A DNA stretch of 13,983 bases from UBA8437 sp003445035 (GTDB taxonomy: Bacteria > Planctomycetota > Planctomycetia > Planctomycetales > Planctomycetaceae), in contig CALCHI010000541.1 of assembly GCA_937901285.1 (NCBI GenBank), positions 1 to 13,983 on the forward strand, given 5' to 3'. Every line of letters begins with the position of its first letter. The stretch's first letter is position 1. Of the stretch, positions 7,315-13,983 are shown piece after piece. The notes below the pieces were generated by a model that saw nothing but the letters and a program-made list of their open reading frames with translations, ran no database searches and had not been told where the DNA came from. The translations under genes were made by a program, and so were the position numbers.

Positions 7315-8204
7315 GCAGTTTCCTGGCGAGGATTGCCGACGGGGATGTGTTGATTACCGACGGGGCCACCGGAACCTATCTCCAACAGAATGGGTTGGAG
7401 CCGGGCGGTTGTCCGGAAGAATTCAACTCGGACCACCCGGAAGTGATCCGTGGGATGGCGGAGGCGTATTTCGCAGCCGGTTCGGACATGGTCGAGACCA
7501 ACTCGTTCGGTGGCAGTCGGTACATGCTTGCCAAGTACGGACACGGGGAACGGGTTGAAGAGTTGAACCGGCTGGCCGCAGAATTGGCGCGTTCGGCGGC
7601 ACCAGAGGGATGTTTTGTACTGGGATCGATCGGGCCGACCGGCGAGATCCTGGCCGAAAAGGGTGGGACGGCCGATTCCGAAGAGATGTACGGCGTGTTC
7701 AAGGAACAGGCCCGTGGTTTGGCGGCCGGCGGCGTGGACGCCGTGTGTATCGAGACGATGAGCGACTTGACGGGCGAAATGTCGCTGGCGATCCGGGCGG
7801 TGAAAGAAGCCACCGGCCTGCCCGTGGTGGCGACCCTGTGTTTCGACCGTGGCCCGCGCGGGTTGTTTACGATGATGGGGGATACGCCGCAGAGTGCTTC
7901 GGAGGCGTTGACCGAGATGGGGGCTGACGTGGTGGGGTCCAATTGCGGGATTGCGATCGGTGACATGATTGATGTGATTGGGGCGATGAGGCAGGCGACC
8001 GACCGTCCGATACTGACGCATATCAATGCGGGCATCCCAAGGATTGAAGCCGGGGAGATTGTCTATCCGGACAGCCCTGAGTACATGGCCGATCAGATGG
8101 AACGTGTCGTCGCCGCTGGGGCGAATCTGGTTGGCGGGTGTTGCGGAACAGGGCCCGAATACGTGCGGGCGTTCGTTTCACGCTTGCGGGGTACGGCGCC
8201 GTGA
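7311..8204 (+). CDS. Zinc-dependent homocysteine S-methyltransferase (MetH N-terminal/BHMT type)
   Basis: 297 residues. The start ATG 7311 overlaps the preceding stop in ATGA, and GGAGG lies ten bases upstream. The protein is a single (beta/alpha)8 homocysteine-binding domain: DGATGTYLQQNGLEPGGCPE at the front, ETNSFGGSRYML, and the three zinc cysteines C212 (GSNCG) and C277-C278 (GGCCGT). These ligands hold the homocysteine thiolate in cobalamin-dependent methionine synthase and betaine-homocysteine methyltransferase. It has no folate or cobalamin domain; the corrinoid carrier is the next gene. I infer that it moves methyl from the methyl-corrinoid protein to homocysteine, giving methionine, in the cytoplasm. 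Strict coupling to its neighbours supports this. It could also act on a different thiol. Confidence 0.87.
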   Translation: MSSFLARIADGDVLITDGATGTYLQQNGLEPGGCPEEFNSDHPEVIRGMAEAYFAAGSDMVETNSFGGSRYMLAKYGHGERVEELNRLAAELARSAAPEGCFVLGSIGPTGEILAEKGGTADSEEMYGVFKEQARGLAAGGVDAVCIETMSDLTGEMSLAIRAVKEATGLPVVATLCFDRGPRGLFTMMGDTPQSASEALTEMGADVVGSNCGIAIGDMIDVIGAMRQATDRPILTHINAGIPRIEAGEIVYPDSPEYMADQMERVVAAGANLVGGCCGTGPEYVRAFVSRLRGTAP

Positions 8205-8246
8205 GCGAAAAAAGAGGGAAGAATTTCACGATTCATAAGAGAGCCG

Positions 8247-8996
8247 ATGGCTGAGCTAGCGGACATTCCCAACGAGTTCATCAAAAATGAACTCGACGAA
8301 TTCGTCGAGCGAGAAGACGAGCGGGCGGAGTTGATCGATCTCTACTCGCGATCGGCACCTCACCTGTTGGAGATCGGTGCCGCCATCCTCAGTGGGCGGA
8401 ACGAAGATGCCGATCGCCTGACGGTGGAAGCTCTCGAGAGGGGGACCGGTGCCCTGGAGGTGATGGATGACGGATTGATCGCTGGGATGGCCCTGGTGGG
8501 GATCAAGTTTCGCGAGAACTTCATTTTTGTGCCGGAAGTGCTTGCGTGTGCGAGAGCCATGAAAGCGGGAATGGTTCACATCGAACCCATCCTGTCGGCT
8601 TCAGGCATAGAGCCCCTGGCCAAGGTGATCATGGGGACCGTCAAAGGCGACCTTCACGACATCGGAAAAAACCTTTGTATCATGCTGTTGCGGGGTGCCG
8701 GATTCGAAGTGATCGACCTGGGCGTTGACACCTCGGCTGACGAATTCATCGATGCAGTTGAGGAACATGGCGCGACGCTGGTGGGGATGTCAGCGTTGTT
8801 GACCACCACGATGCCGAACATGGGGCGGACCATCGATGCGTTCATTGATGCCGACGTAAGAGACGACGTCAAAATCATGGTGGGGGGCGCCCCGGTGACA
8901 CCCGAATTTGCTGACGAGATGGGCGCGGACGCCTACGGGGACAACGCGGTCGAATGCGTCCAAGTGGCCAAGCGGCTGGCCGGAGTCGCGGGCTAG
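8247..8996 (+). CDS. Corrinoid (cobalamin-binding) methyl-carrier protein
   Basis: 249 residues from ATG 8247, with a modest AAGAGAG site upstream, 42 bp after the previous gene. Residues ~30-115 form the helical cap domain seen before the B12-binding fold in methyltransferase carriers (LLEIGAAILSGRNEDADRLT, PEVLACARAMKAGM). Residues ~125-245 form the Rossmann-like B12 domain: D135-L-H137-D138-I-G140 is the DxHxxG motif whose His137 is the lower cobalt ligand, followed by VGMSALLTTTMPNMG and GGAPVTPEFADEMGADAYGD. It resembles MtaC/MtgC/OdmD-type carriers that shuttle methyl between two methyltransferases. It should be methylated as Co(I) and needs reactivation if oxidised, which the next gene supplies. 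A ~28-residue acidic N-terminal lead (DEFVEREDERAEL) precedes the cap; its codons carry strong palindromes. Confidence 0.92.
   Translation: MAELADIPNEFIKNELDEFVEREDERAELIDLYSRSAPHLLEIGAAILSGRNEDADRLTVEALERGTGALEVMDDGLIAGMALVGIKFRENFIFVPEVLACARAMKAGMVHIEPILSASGIEPLAKVIMGTVKGDLHDIGKNLCIMLLRGAGFEVIDLGVDTSADEFIDAVEEHGATLVGMSALLTTTMPNMGRTIDAFIDADVRDDVKIMVGGAPVTPEFADEMGADAYGDNAVECVQVAKRLAGVAG
8273..8309 (+). repeat. Overlapping palindromes at the start of the corrinoid gene
   Basis: CGAGTTCAT (8273-8281) pairs perfectly with ATGAACTCG (8287-8295) around CAAAA, a 9-bp stem. Overlapping it, 8292-8309 (CTCGACGAATTCGTCGAG) is a perfect 18-bp palindrome. Both lie inside codons 9-21. They could form alternative mRNA structures affecting early translation, or they may reflect codon choice for the repeated Asn/Asp-Glu-Phe residues. 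Confidence 0.5.
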
Positions 8997-9024
8997 TCGA
9001 CGGCCCGGTGCACAGGCGGGACCG

Positions 9025-10965
9025 ATGAGCGAGCGGATCGACAGCGAAGCGGTCGAGCGGCGACGGGCCCGCCTGACTCGGATTTTTGCCGACATCGTTC
9101 AGCATGCGCAGGTCCAGTGCCTGTCGCGGTGTCCGTATCGGGACCGCCGTGATCTCTGCACCGCACAATTCGGGTGCCGCAATCAGGGCCCCGTCGATCC
9201 GCAGTACGGGTTGTCCAGTTGCCTCTGCGATGGCGAATTGGATTACCGGGGAGCGTGGGAGGTGGAGGATCCCGAAGCCGTCCTGGCTCAATGGCGCGCG
9301 GAAACCGAACGGACGACACCTTCCTCGACGAATTCGGAGAGCCGGGTTGAGGACACCCTCCGGCCCGGTGCGGTGAAGTGTTCGGGACAGGTTGGGTCGA
9401 CCCTGTTCGACGTGGCCGATGACCACGATGTCCGGGTGGACAGTTCGTGTGGTCGGATGGGGAGTTGCCACGAGTGCGTGATCGAAGTGCTGGAGGGGGG
9501 CGAATTGCTGTCGGAGCGAGGTGAAGAAGAACAGTTCCTGGACGAAGGGTTTCGCCTCGCGTGCCAGGCTCAAGTGGGCCGTGTGGGCGCCGTGACCTTC
9601 GCACCGCTCCGCCGAACTCCACATGTGCTGACTCGTCGAGCGGCAACCCATGTTGATGCCTGCCCCTCGGTGACACGAAAGGGTGAAGAGGTGCTCCGAG
9701 GTGGCGAAGCCATTGACCAGTGGCGGGGTCGACTGGTCGGCTTGGCCGTCGACGTGGGGACCACCACGGTCGCCGCCGAGCTGATCGATCTCGAGACGTC
9801 CGAGTCGCTTTGCTGTGGGGGATTCGAAAATCCGCAGCGGTTTGGCGGCAGTGACGTTATCAGCCGAGTCTCCTACGACTCACAACACGAAGGCGAAATG
9901 CACCAGGCGATCATCAAGGCGCTGAACAATGAAATCCTTTCGATGTGTCAGCATGCCGGAGTGAGTCGGCACACGGTGTACGAAGTTCTGGTGGTGGGCA
10001 ATTCGACCATGCGGGACCTGGTGTTTGGGCTCGACGTACAGACGATCGGCCAGAGACCGTACAGGTCGATGACCGAGCACGAGTGCCTGGCGGGTGACAG
10101 GTCCAGCACGGCGTTGGAGGTGGGCACACGGAAACTTGGGATCGTCGCCAGTGCGCACGGGCGTGTCGTCTCGCCGCCACTTGTGGGCAGTCACGTGGGA
10201 GCCGACATCACTGCGGGTCTGTTGGCGTGCGACTTTGACCGGGAAGTCGAAACCAGGGTGTTTCTGGATATTGGCACAAACACCGAGGTGGTGATCGGAA
10301 CCCGGGAACGAATTGTTGCAGCATCATGTCCGGCCGGTCCGGCATTTGAAGGGGGGCTGGTTCAATACGGTCTTCCGGCCTGCGACGGCGCGATTGACAC
10401 GTTGAAGGCTGTCGGGAGTGGTTTCCAGTACACCACGCTGGCAGATGCCGAACCGGTCGGAATCTGTGGCTCGGGCTTGGTGGATCTGCTGTCCGAATTG
10501 AAACGGACCGGGCAGATGACAGAGATGGGTGTCTTCACTTCCGGGGACGGGCGGTCTCGCGAAGTGGCGGTTGTGGATGAACCGTCCATCACATTGTCAC
10601 GACTGGATGCCAGCCATCTGGCACAGGCCAAGGCGGCGAGTTTCTGTGGCCAGTTTATCCTGCTGAGGATGTTGGGCATTGTTCCCGGCGGGGTACAGCG
10701 AGTGGAACTCGCAGGAGGGTTCGCCGAATCGATCGATATCCGGGCGGCCGTGTCGGTTGGCTTTCTGGCTCCCTTCGATCCCGAACGTGTCCGACGTGTC
10801 GGAAATGCAGCGTTGGAAGGCGCGAGGCAACTGCTTCTGGATGTCCGCCGTCGTGATCGTGCCGAACGGTTGGTCGAGCGGATTGAACACATCGAACTCG
10901 AGACGACCGAGGATTTCTTCGAGGTCTTCACAGAAGCGTGTCAGTTCAAGCCCATGCAGTTGTAG
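9025..10965 (+). CDS. Corrinoid-protein reactivase: 2Fe-2S ferredoxin plus ASKHA ATPase (RACo/DUF4445 type)
   Basis: 646 residues from ATG 9025, 28 bp after the carrier gene. A cysteine-rich N-terminal segment (C32, C36, C45, C51, C66, C68) is followed by a linker. Residues ~110-200 are a plant-type 2Fe-2S ferredoxin domain with C142-x5-C148-x2-C151 and C180 (SSCGRMGSCHEC and RLACQ). Residues ~237-646 are the ASKHA/DUF4445 domain: LAVDVGTTTVAAEL around D243, VLVVGNSTMRDLVFGL, RVFLDIGTNTEVVIG, GICGSGLVDLLSEL, VELAGGFAES. Such proteins use ATP to reduce inactive Co(II) corrinoid to Co(I). Its position after the carrier fits that job. Odd point: the six extra cysteines before the ferredoxin domain suggest an additional metal cluster or zinc site. 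Electron donor unknown. Confidence 0.92.
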   Translation: MSERIDSEAVERRRARLTRIFADIVQHAQVQCLSRCPYRDRRDLCTAQFGCRNQGPVDPQYGLSSCLCDGELDYRGAWEVEDPEAVLAQWRAETERTTPSSTNSESRVEDTLRPGAVKCSGQVGSTLFDVADDHDVRVDSSCGRMGSCHECVIEVLEGGELLSERGEEEQFLDEGFRLACQAQVGRVGAVTFAPLRRTPHVLTRRAATHVDACPSVTRKGEEVLRGGEAIDQWRGRLVGLAVDVGTTTVAAELIDLETSESLCCGGFENPQRFGGSDVISRVSYDSQHEGEMHQAIIKALNNEILSMCQHAGVSRHTVYEVLVVGNSTMRDLVFGLDVQTIGQRPYRSMTEHECLAGDRSSTALEVGTRKLGIVASAHGRVVSPPLVGSHVGADITAGLLACDFDREVETRVFLDIGTNTEVVIGTRERIVAASCPAGPAFEGGLVQYGLPACDGAIDTLKAVGSGFQYTTLADAEPVGICGSGLVDLLSELKRTGQMTEMGVFTSGDGRSREVAVVDEPSITLSRLDASHLAQAKAASFCGQFILLRMLGIVPGGVQRVELAGGFAESIDIRAAVSVGFLAPFDPERVRRVGNAALEGARQLLLDVRRRDRAERLVERIEHIELETTEDFFEVFTEACQFKPMQL

Positions 10966-10972
10966 AGGCGGG

Positions 10973-11767
10973 ATGGACCGGTCCGGGTGGGCTCGCTACG
11001 ATCCCGGAATGCTCCGCCAGCAAGAAGTCGACGCGTACCGTCGGGAGGGATATGTTACCCCCGAATACCGTCTGCCCGAGTCCTGGCTCGAGGAGATTCG
11101 GGCCGCGCACACGCGCCTGCTGGTCCAACATCCGGAATTCGACGACTACTGCTCCGCGGTGCTGGCGTTCGACACCTGGTTCCTGAACGTGGCCAGGATT
11201 CCCGAGATTCTCGAGATGGTCAGCGATGTCGTGGGTGACGACCTGGCACTCTGGAATTCGAGCTTCTTTGCAAAGCCGGCCCGCGTCGGCACGCGGACGC
11301 CCTGGCATCAGGATGGTGAGTACTGGCCGATCGATCCACTGGCGACGTGTACCGTGTGGATTGCCATCGATGCCTCGACGACCGAAAACGGTTGCCTGAG
11401 AGTGATTCCCGGGTCGCATCGAGACCGGCAACTGGCGCGGCACAACGAGAACGCAGCCGAGGGCCTGAGCCTGAACCTGGAACTCGACGGCGAAGCGTTC
11501 GACGAATCCGAGGCGCACGACATCGTGCTGGAAGCCGGCCAGGTGTCCTTGCACGACGTGTATCTGTACCACGGTTCGGAACCCAATCGCTCCGACCAGC
11601 CGAGACGGGCGATGACATTGCGGTACATGCCAACCACGTCGGTGTATCGCCACGATGTTCCGACTCGGACCCAACAACAGGGCCCGTTGGCATTGGCCGA
11701 ACGGACGGTTTACCTGATGCGGGGCGTGGATCGGTCGGGCGAGAACGACTTCCGAATGCGTCGCTGA
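10973..11767 (+). CDS. Phytanoyl-CoA dioxygenase (PhyH)-family Fe(II)/2-oxoglutarate oxygenase
   Basis: 264 residues from ATG 10973, seven bases after the reactivase stop, so clearly in the same operon; GAGG lies four bases upstream. A later ATG at 11009 lacks a spaced ribosome site. The iron ligands are visible: H112-x-D114 in TPWHQDGEYWPI and a distal His (H200 in VYLYHGSEPN, H194 nearby), with a downstream basic RRAMTLRY stretch that normally binds 2-oxoglutarate. The family phrase GCLRVIPGSHRD is present. These enzymes hydroxylate small molecules using O2 and 2-oxoglutarate in the cytoplasm; known members act on ectoine, phosphonates and acyl-CoAs. Here it probably prepares or finishes the substrate whose methyl feeds the operon. 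It is notable beside an oxygen-sensitive corrinoid system. Its gene converges with the next one, 20 bp apart. Confidence 0.88.
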   Translation: MDRSGWARYDPGMLRQQEVDAYRREGYVTPEYRLPESWLEEIRAAHTRLLVQHPEFDDYCSAVLAFDTWFLNVARIPEILEMVSDVVGDDLALWNSSFFAKPARVGTRTPWHQDGEYWPIDPLATCTVWIAIDASTTENGCLRVIPGSHRDRQLARHNENAAEGLSLNLELDGEAFDESEAHDIVLEAGQVSLHDVYLYHGSEPNRSDQPRRAMTLRYMPTTSVYRHDVPTRTQQQGPLALAERTVYLMRGVDRSGENDFRMRR

Positions 11768-11787
11768 GCCGGTCAGGGCGGGCGAGG

Positions 11788-12801
11788 TTATTTGAGTGCG
11801 TGATCGGAGGGTTTGACGCCCTTGACGTAGCCGCCGAATCCGAATCGGGTCGGCTTGTAGGCTCCCACGTACGTCACATCACTCTTGGCGGAGATGTGCT
11901 TCTCCATCTGCAATCCCCAAAAACAACCGTTGACCAGCAGTCGCCGAAGTCCGGGGCTCTGGAGGTCAGTCGAAGCACCCATGGTGGTTGCCAGTATACG
12001 CGAGGTCTTTCCGGTTTCGGTCTTGAAGGCGCGGATCCAGACCAGCGGCATCATCGGTTCATTCTTGCGACCCTTGACGGGTGCCGCCGACGGTTTCATG
12101 CCTGCCAATACCTGGCCGTGGACGATGACCTTGGCGTCCTTGGGCAGGGTGCGGACTCCGTAGACGTCGGTTGGCCCCCAGATGTCGGTGACGCCGGTGA
12201 GGACGGGATGCGTCTTGTGCTTGGGGTTGATGACACCACGGGTGCTTTCTCGGCCGTGGTGACCGTGGTGATTGAGCCAGGTGTCGCCGAGAACAAGTCC
12301 GCCCCAGCCACCTCGAGGTTTTCCGCTGTTGAAGGTCAGTGGGCGGAACTTGCTGTTCTTGTTGCGACTGTAGTTGAAGGCGTGTGTTGCGGTTCGGAGA
12401 CCGATGATGGGTTTGCCACTGTGGGTGAAGTCGACGATGTGCTTCATCTGTTTGTCAGGAAGTTCACGAAAACGGAGAAACAGAACCATCAGGTCGGCCG
12501 AATCCAGCGCCTCCAGCCCGGGGATGTTCGTTTGGTGGTCGGGCTTGATCACGCCGGTCTTGGGGTCGACCGCAAACAGCACGGTGCACTTGAATCCGTG
12601 GCGGACCGAGAGAATCTTGGCAAGCATCGGCATGCCTTCTTCGGATCGATACTCGTCGTCCCCGGTGACAAAGACGATATGTTTGCCGGCTCCCGACCCG
12701 TTGCCGCCCGGATAGACAACCCAGGGTTTCGCTTCGGCTGCGACCACAGAGGTCAGCAGGCAGGTCAGCAGCGATGTGGTCAGCAGCGCACTGGTTCGCA
12801 T
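11788..12801 (-). CDS. Secreted ThuA-like protein
   Basis: 337 residues from ATG 12801; GGAG lies eight bases upstream, and this start gives a clean signal peptide (ALLTTSLLTCLLTSVVAAEA). The upstream in-frame extension overlaps the sulfatase gene and is not believable. The fold is the ThuA/class I glutamine-amidotransferase-like type: HIVFVTGDDEYRSEEGMPML, DLMVLFLRFRELPDKQ, GKPIIGLRTATHAFNY, then a His-rich WLNHHGHHGRES, HPVLTGVTDIWGPTDVYGV and NGCFWGLQMEKHIS. The usual catalytic Cys of amidotransferases is not seen (GLRTATH at the elbow), as is usual for this group. ThuA was first linked to trehalose use; planctomycete members are generally secreted and tied to polysaccharide use. It follows the sulfatase by 73 bp on the same strand and is probably co-transcribed. 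Confidence 0.85.
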   Translation of the reverse strand: MRTSALLTTSLLTCLLTSVVAAEAKPWVVYPGGNGSGAGKHIVFVTGDDEYRSEEGMPMLAKILSVRHGFKCTVLFAVDPKTGVIKPDHQTNIPGLEALDSADLMVLFLRFRELPDKQMKHIVDFTHSGKPIIGLRTATHAFNYSRNKNSKFRPLTFNSGKPRGGWGGLVLGDTWLNHHGHHGRESTRGVINPKHKTHPVLTGVTDIWGPTDVYGVRTLPKDAKVIVHGQVLAGMKPSAAPVKGRKNEPMMPLVWIRAFKTETGKTSRILATTMGASTDLQSPGLRRLLVNGCFWGLQMEKHISAKSDVTYVGAYKPTRFGFGGYVKGVKPSDHALK

Positions 12802-12874
12802 CGTGAAGTCTCCGGATCGGTCAATCGTTGGGGAAGTGGCGAATCGGTTTGAAACGAAGATACCGCTGCCGCAC

Positions 12875-13983
12875 TCAACGGGGCAAGGGGCCGCGTCGGA
12901 TACGCAACGCCGCCTTTTCGAGCCGGATAGCGATGTCCGGATGTTTGTCGGCCAGGTTGGTCTTTTCCGAGGGGTCGGCGACAAGATCCGCAAGGAAGTA
13001 CGGCTTGGCGAACGGACGGCCCCGAGGGGCTTGCCGGCCTCCGGAACCGTTGCCGAGAACAAGTTTCCAGCGTCCGTCCCGGATGGCAAACATGCCGGCG
13101 GCCGAGTGATGAATCACCGGCGGTCGGCGGTGTGGGGTTCCTTTTCCAATGAGTTGGGCCAGGAAACTGTAGCTGTCAGGAGCGGCAGCCTTGGGAAGCT
13201 CCTTGCCGAGGGAGTCGGCAAATGTTGCGAACAGGTCGGTCAGGCAGATGGTGGCCGCGTTACGGCTCCCGGGTTTGATATGACCCGGCCAGCGGGCAAG
13301 GAAGGGCACACGGTGTCCGGCCTCCCAGATGTCCGCCTTGGTACCGCGGAGATGGCGATTCGATTGATGACGGTCGGAACGGAATGCCTGGATCGACGGA
13401 TCATCGACATGGTCTCGAGCGTCGGGTTGGTCGCGACGGCGCATGAACGATCCGTTGTCGCTGGTGTAGATGACCAGCGTGTTTGAAGCCAGGCCGGTGC
13501 GATCGATGGCCTGCAGCACGGCTCCAACGGTGTCGTCGACCTGGGCAATGAAATCTCCGTAGGGGCCGAGTTGCGTTTTGCCTCGAAAGCGGGGATGAGG
13601 CAGAACTGGCTTGTGCGGTGCCGTGAGAGGGAAGTAGAGGAAGAAGGGTGTCTTGGGTTCACGGGCACGTTGTTCAAGAAATGCGATCGCCTGTTGCTTG
13701 AGATGATCCAGGCAGTCACTCATTACCAGGTCCTTGCCACGAGGTCCCCGGCGGAGAAAACCGGGGAACTTCACCGCAGGTTGGTCGATCGTTGTGCTGG
13801 AAGTGATCCGAGTGTTTCTGACGTAAACGTAGGGAGGAAAGTCGAGCGAGGCGGGGATGACCAGGGAGTCGTCGAATCCTCGCCGATTGGGCCCGTCAAG
13901 AATGGGCTTGGTGAAATCCAGGAGAGGAGACGCTGCGCGTCGTCGCTTCTTCTTGTTTTTCTTCTTCTGGCCTGGCTTGGCGG
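12875..13983 (-). CDS. Sulfatase (arylsulfatase A-like), 5' end outside window
   Basis: The frame is open from the right edge to TGA 12875, 369 residues shown; GTG 13774 is internal, not a start. Visible family features: RRGFDDSLVIPASLDFPPYV, FFLYFPLTAPHKPVLPHPRF, VIYTSDNGSF, GTKADIWEAGHRVPFLARWP, and the C-terminal ADPSEKTNLADKHPDI. These fit family S1 sulfatases of the planctomycete type, which hydrolyse sulfate esters of polysaccharides after export. The catalytic Cys/Ser-x-Pro-x-Arg motif and signal peptide lie beyond the window, so activity cannot be judged. Odd point: just before LDFTKPILDGPN there is a Lys/Arg-rich run (GQKKKNKKKRRR), unlike the usual compact sulfatase core. It leads into the ThuA-like gene. 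Confidence 0.88.
   Translation of the reverse strand, partial: AKPGQKKKNKKKRRRAASPLLDFTKPILDGPNRRGFDDSLVIPASLDFPPYVYVRNTRITSSTTIDQPAVKFPGFLRRGPRGKDLVMSDCLDHLKQQAIAFLEQRAREPKTPFFLYFPLTAPHKPVLPHPRFRGKTQLGPYGDFIAQVDDTVGAVLQAIDRTGLASNTLVIYTSDNGSFMRRRDQPDARDHVDDPSIQAFRSDRHQSNRHLRGTKADIWEAGHRVPFLARWPGHIKPGSRNAATICLTDLFATFADSLGKELPKAAAPDSYSFLAQLIGKGTPHRRPPVIHHSAAGMFAIRDGRWKLVLGNGSGGRQAPRGRPFAKPYFLADLVADPSEKTNLADKHPDIAIRLEKAALRIRRGPLPR

Noticed and set aside
11347..12852. 501-codon plus-strand frame spanning the oxygenase end and ThuA-like gene
   Set aside because: It overlaps two well-supported genes on both strands and its translation has no domain-like features.
12802..13089. N-terminal extension of the ThuA-like protein to 13089
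   Set aside because: It would overlap the end of the sulfatase by over 200 bp; the ATG at 12801 has a signal peptide and a GGAG site.
1..13983. CRISPR array, tRNA, rRNA, insertion sequence or prophage genes
   Set aside because: No spaced direct repeats, no cloverleaf-like or rRNA-like stretch and no transposase or integrase motif was seen in any frame.

Overview
The window looks like chromosomal DNA of a marine Planctomycetota-type bacterium (phylum inferred, not proven). It is GC-rich, uses ATG/GTG starts with GGAG-type ribosome binding sites, and ends genes with TGA, TAA and TAG. It carries families typical of that phylum: a DUF1080 plus PQQ-type sugar dehydrogenase fusion, a ThuA-like protein, a sulfatase, a BBP2-type porin and a very short CxxCH protein. 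No rRNA, tRNA, CRISPR array, transposase or integrase was seen.

Layout. 1-427 (minus): the N-terminal part of an aldehyde:ferredoxin oxidoreductase-like protein, cut by the window edge. 587-2554 (minus): secreted DUF1080 plus glucose/sorbosone dehydrogenase fusion. 2555-2950: divergent intergenic region with a 19-bp palindrome. 2951-4234 (plus): outer-membrane porin, then a strong intrinsic terminator. 4422-5399 (plus): an open frame with a strong ribosome binding site and secretion signal, interrupted by two in-frame TGA codons and coding-like before, between and after them. I read it as a candidate selenoprotein with two selenocysteines. 5541-11767 (plus): a tight six-gene operon: unknown protein, MtaA/CmuA-type methyltransferase, homocysteine S-methyltransferase, corrinoid protein, iron-sulfur corrinoid reactivase, phytanoyl-CoA dioxygenase-like oxygenase. 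12801-11788 and 13983-12875 (minus): ThuA-like protein and a sulfatase running off the right edge.

How it fits together. The operon has the parts of a corrinoid methyl-transfer system: one enzyme to load or unload methyl from the corrinoid protein, a homocysteine methyltransferase as the probable acceptor side (making methionine), the corrinoid carrier, and an ATP/iron-sulfur reactivase. The methyl donor is unknown. The first gene (no recognised family) and the last (an O2-using Fe(II)/2-oxoglutarate oxygenase) are the likely places where substrate specificity hides.

The most unusual item is the 4422-5399 gene. Both internal TGAs are followed, 19-22 nt downstream, by 7-8 bp hairpins with a GUG-containing apical loop, as expected for bacterial SECIS elements. 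Neighbouring genes use TGA as a normal stop, so this is not code reassignment. If real, it would be a CxxCH (possible c-type heme) secreted protein with two selenocysteines, a combination I do not recognise. A nonsense-mutated gene is the main alternative, but it would need two independent TGA mutations without other decay.
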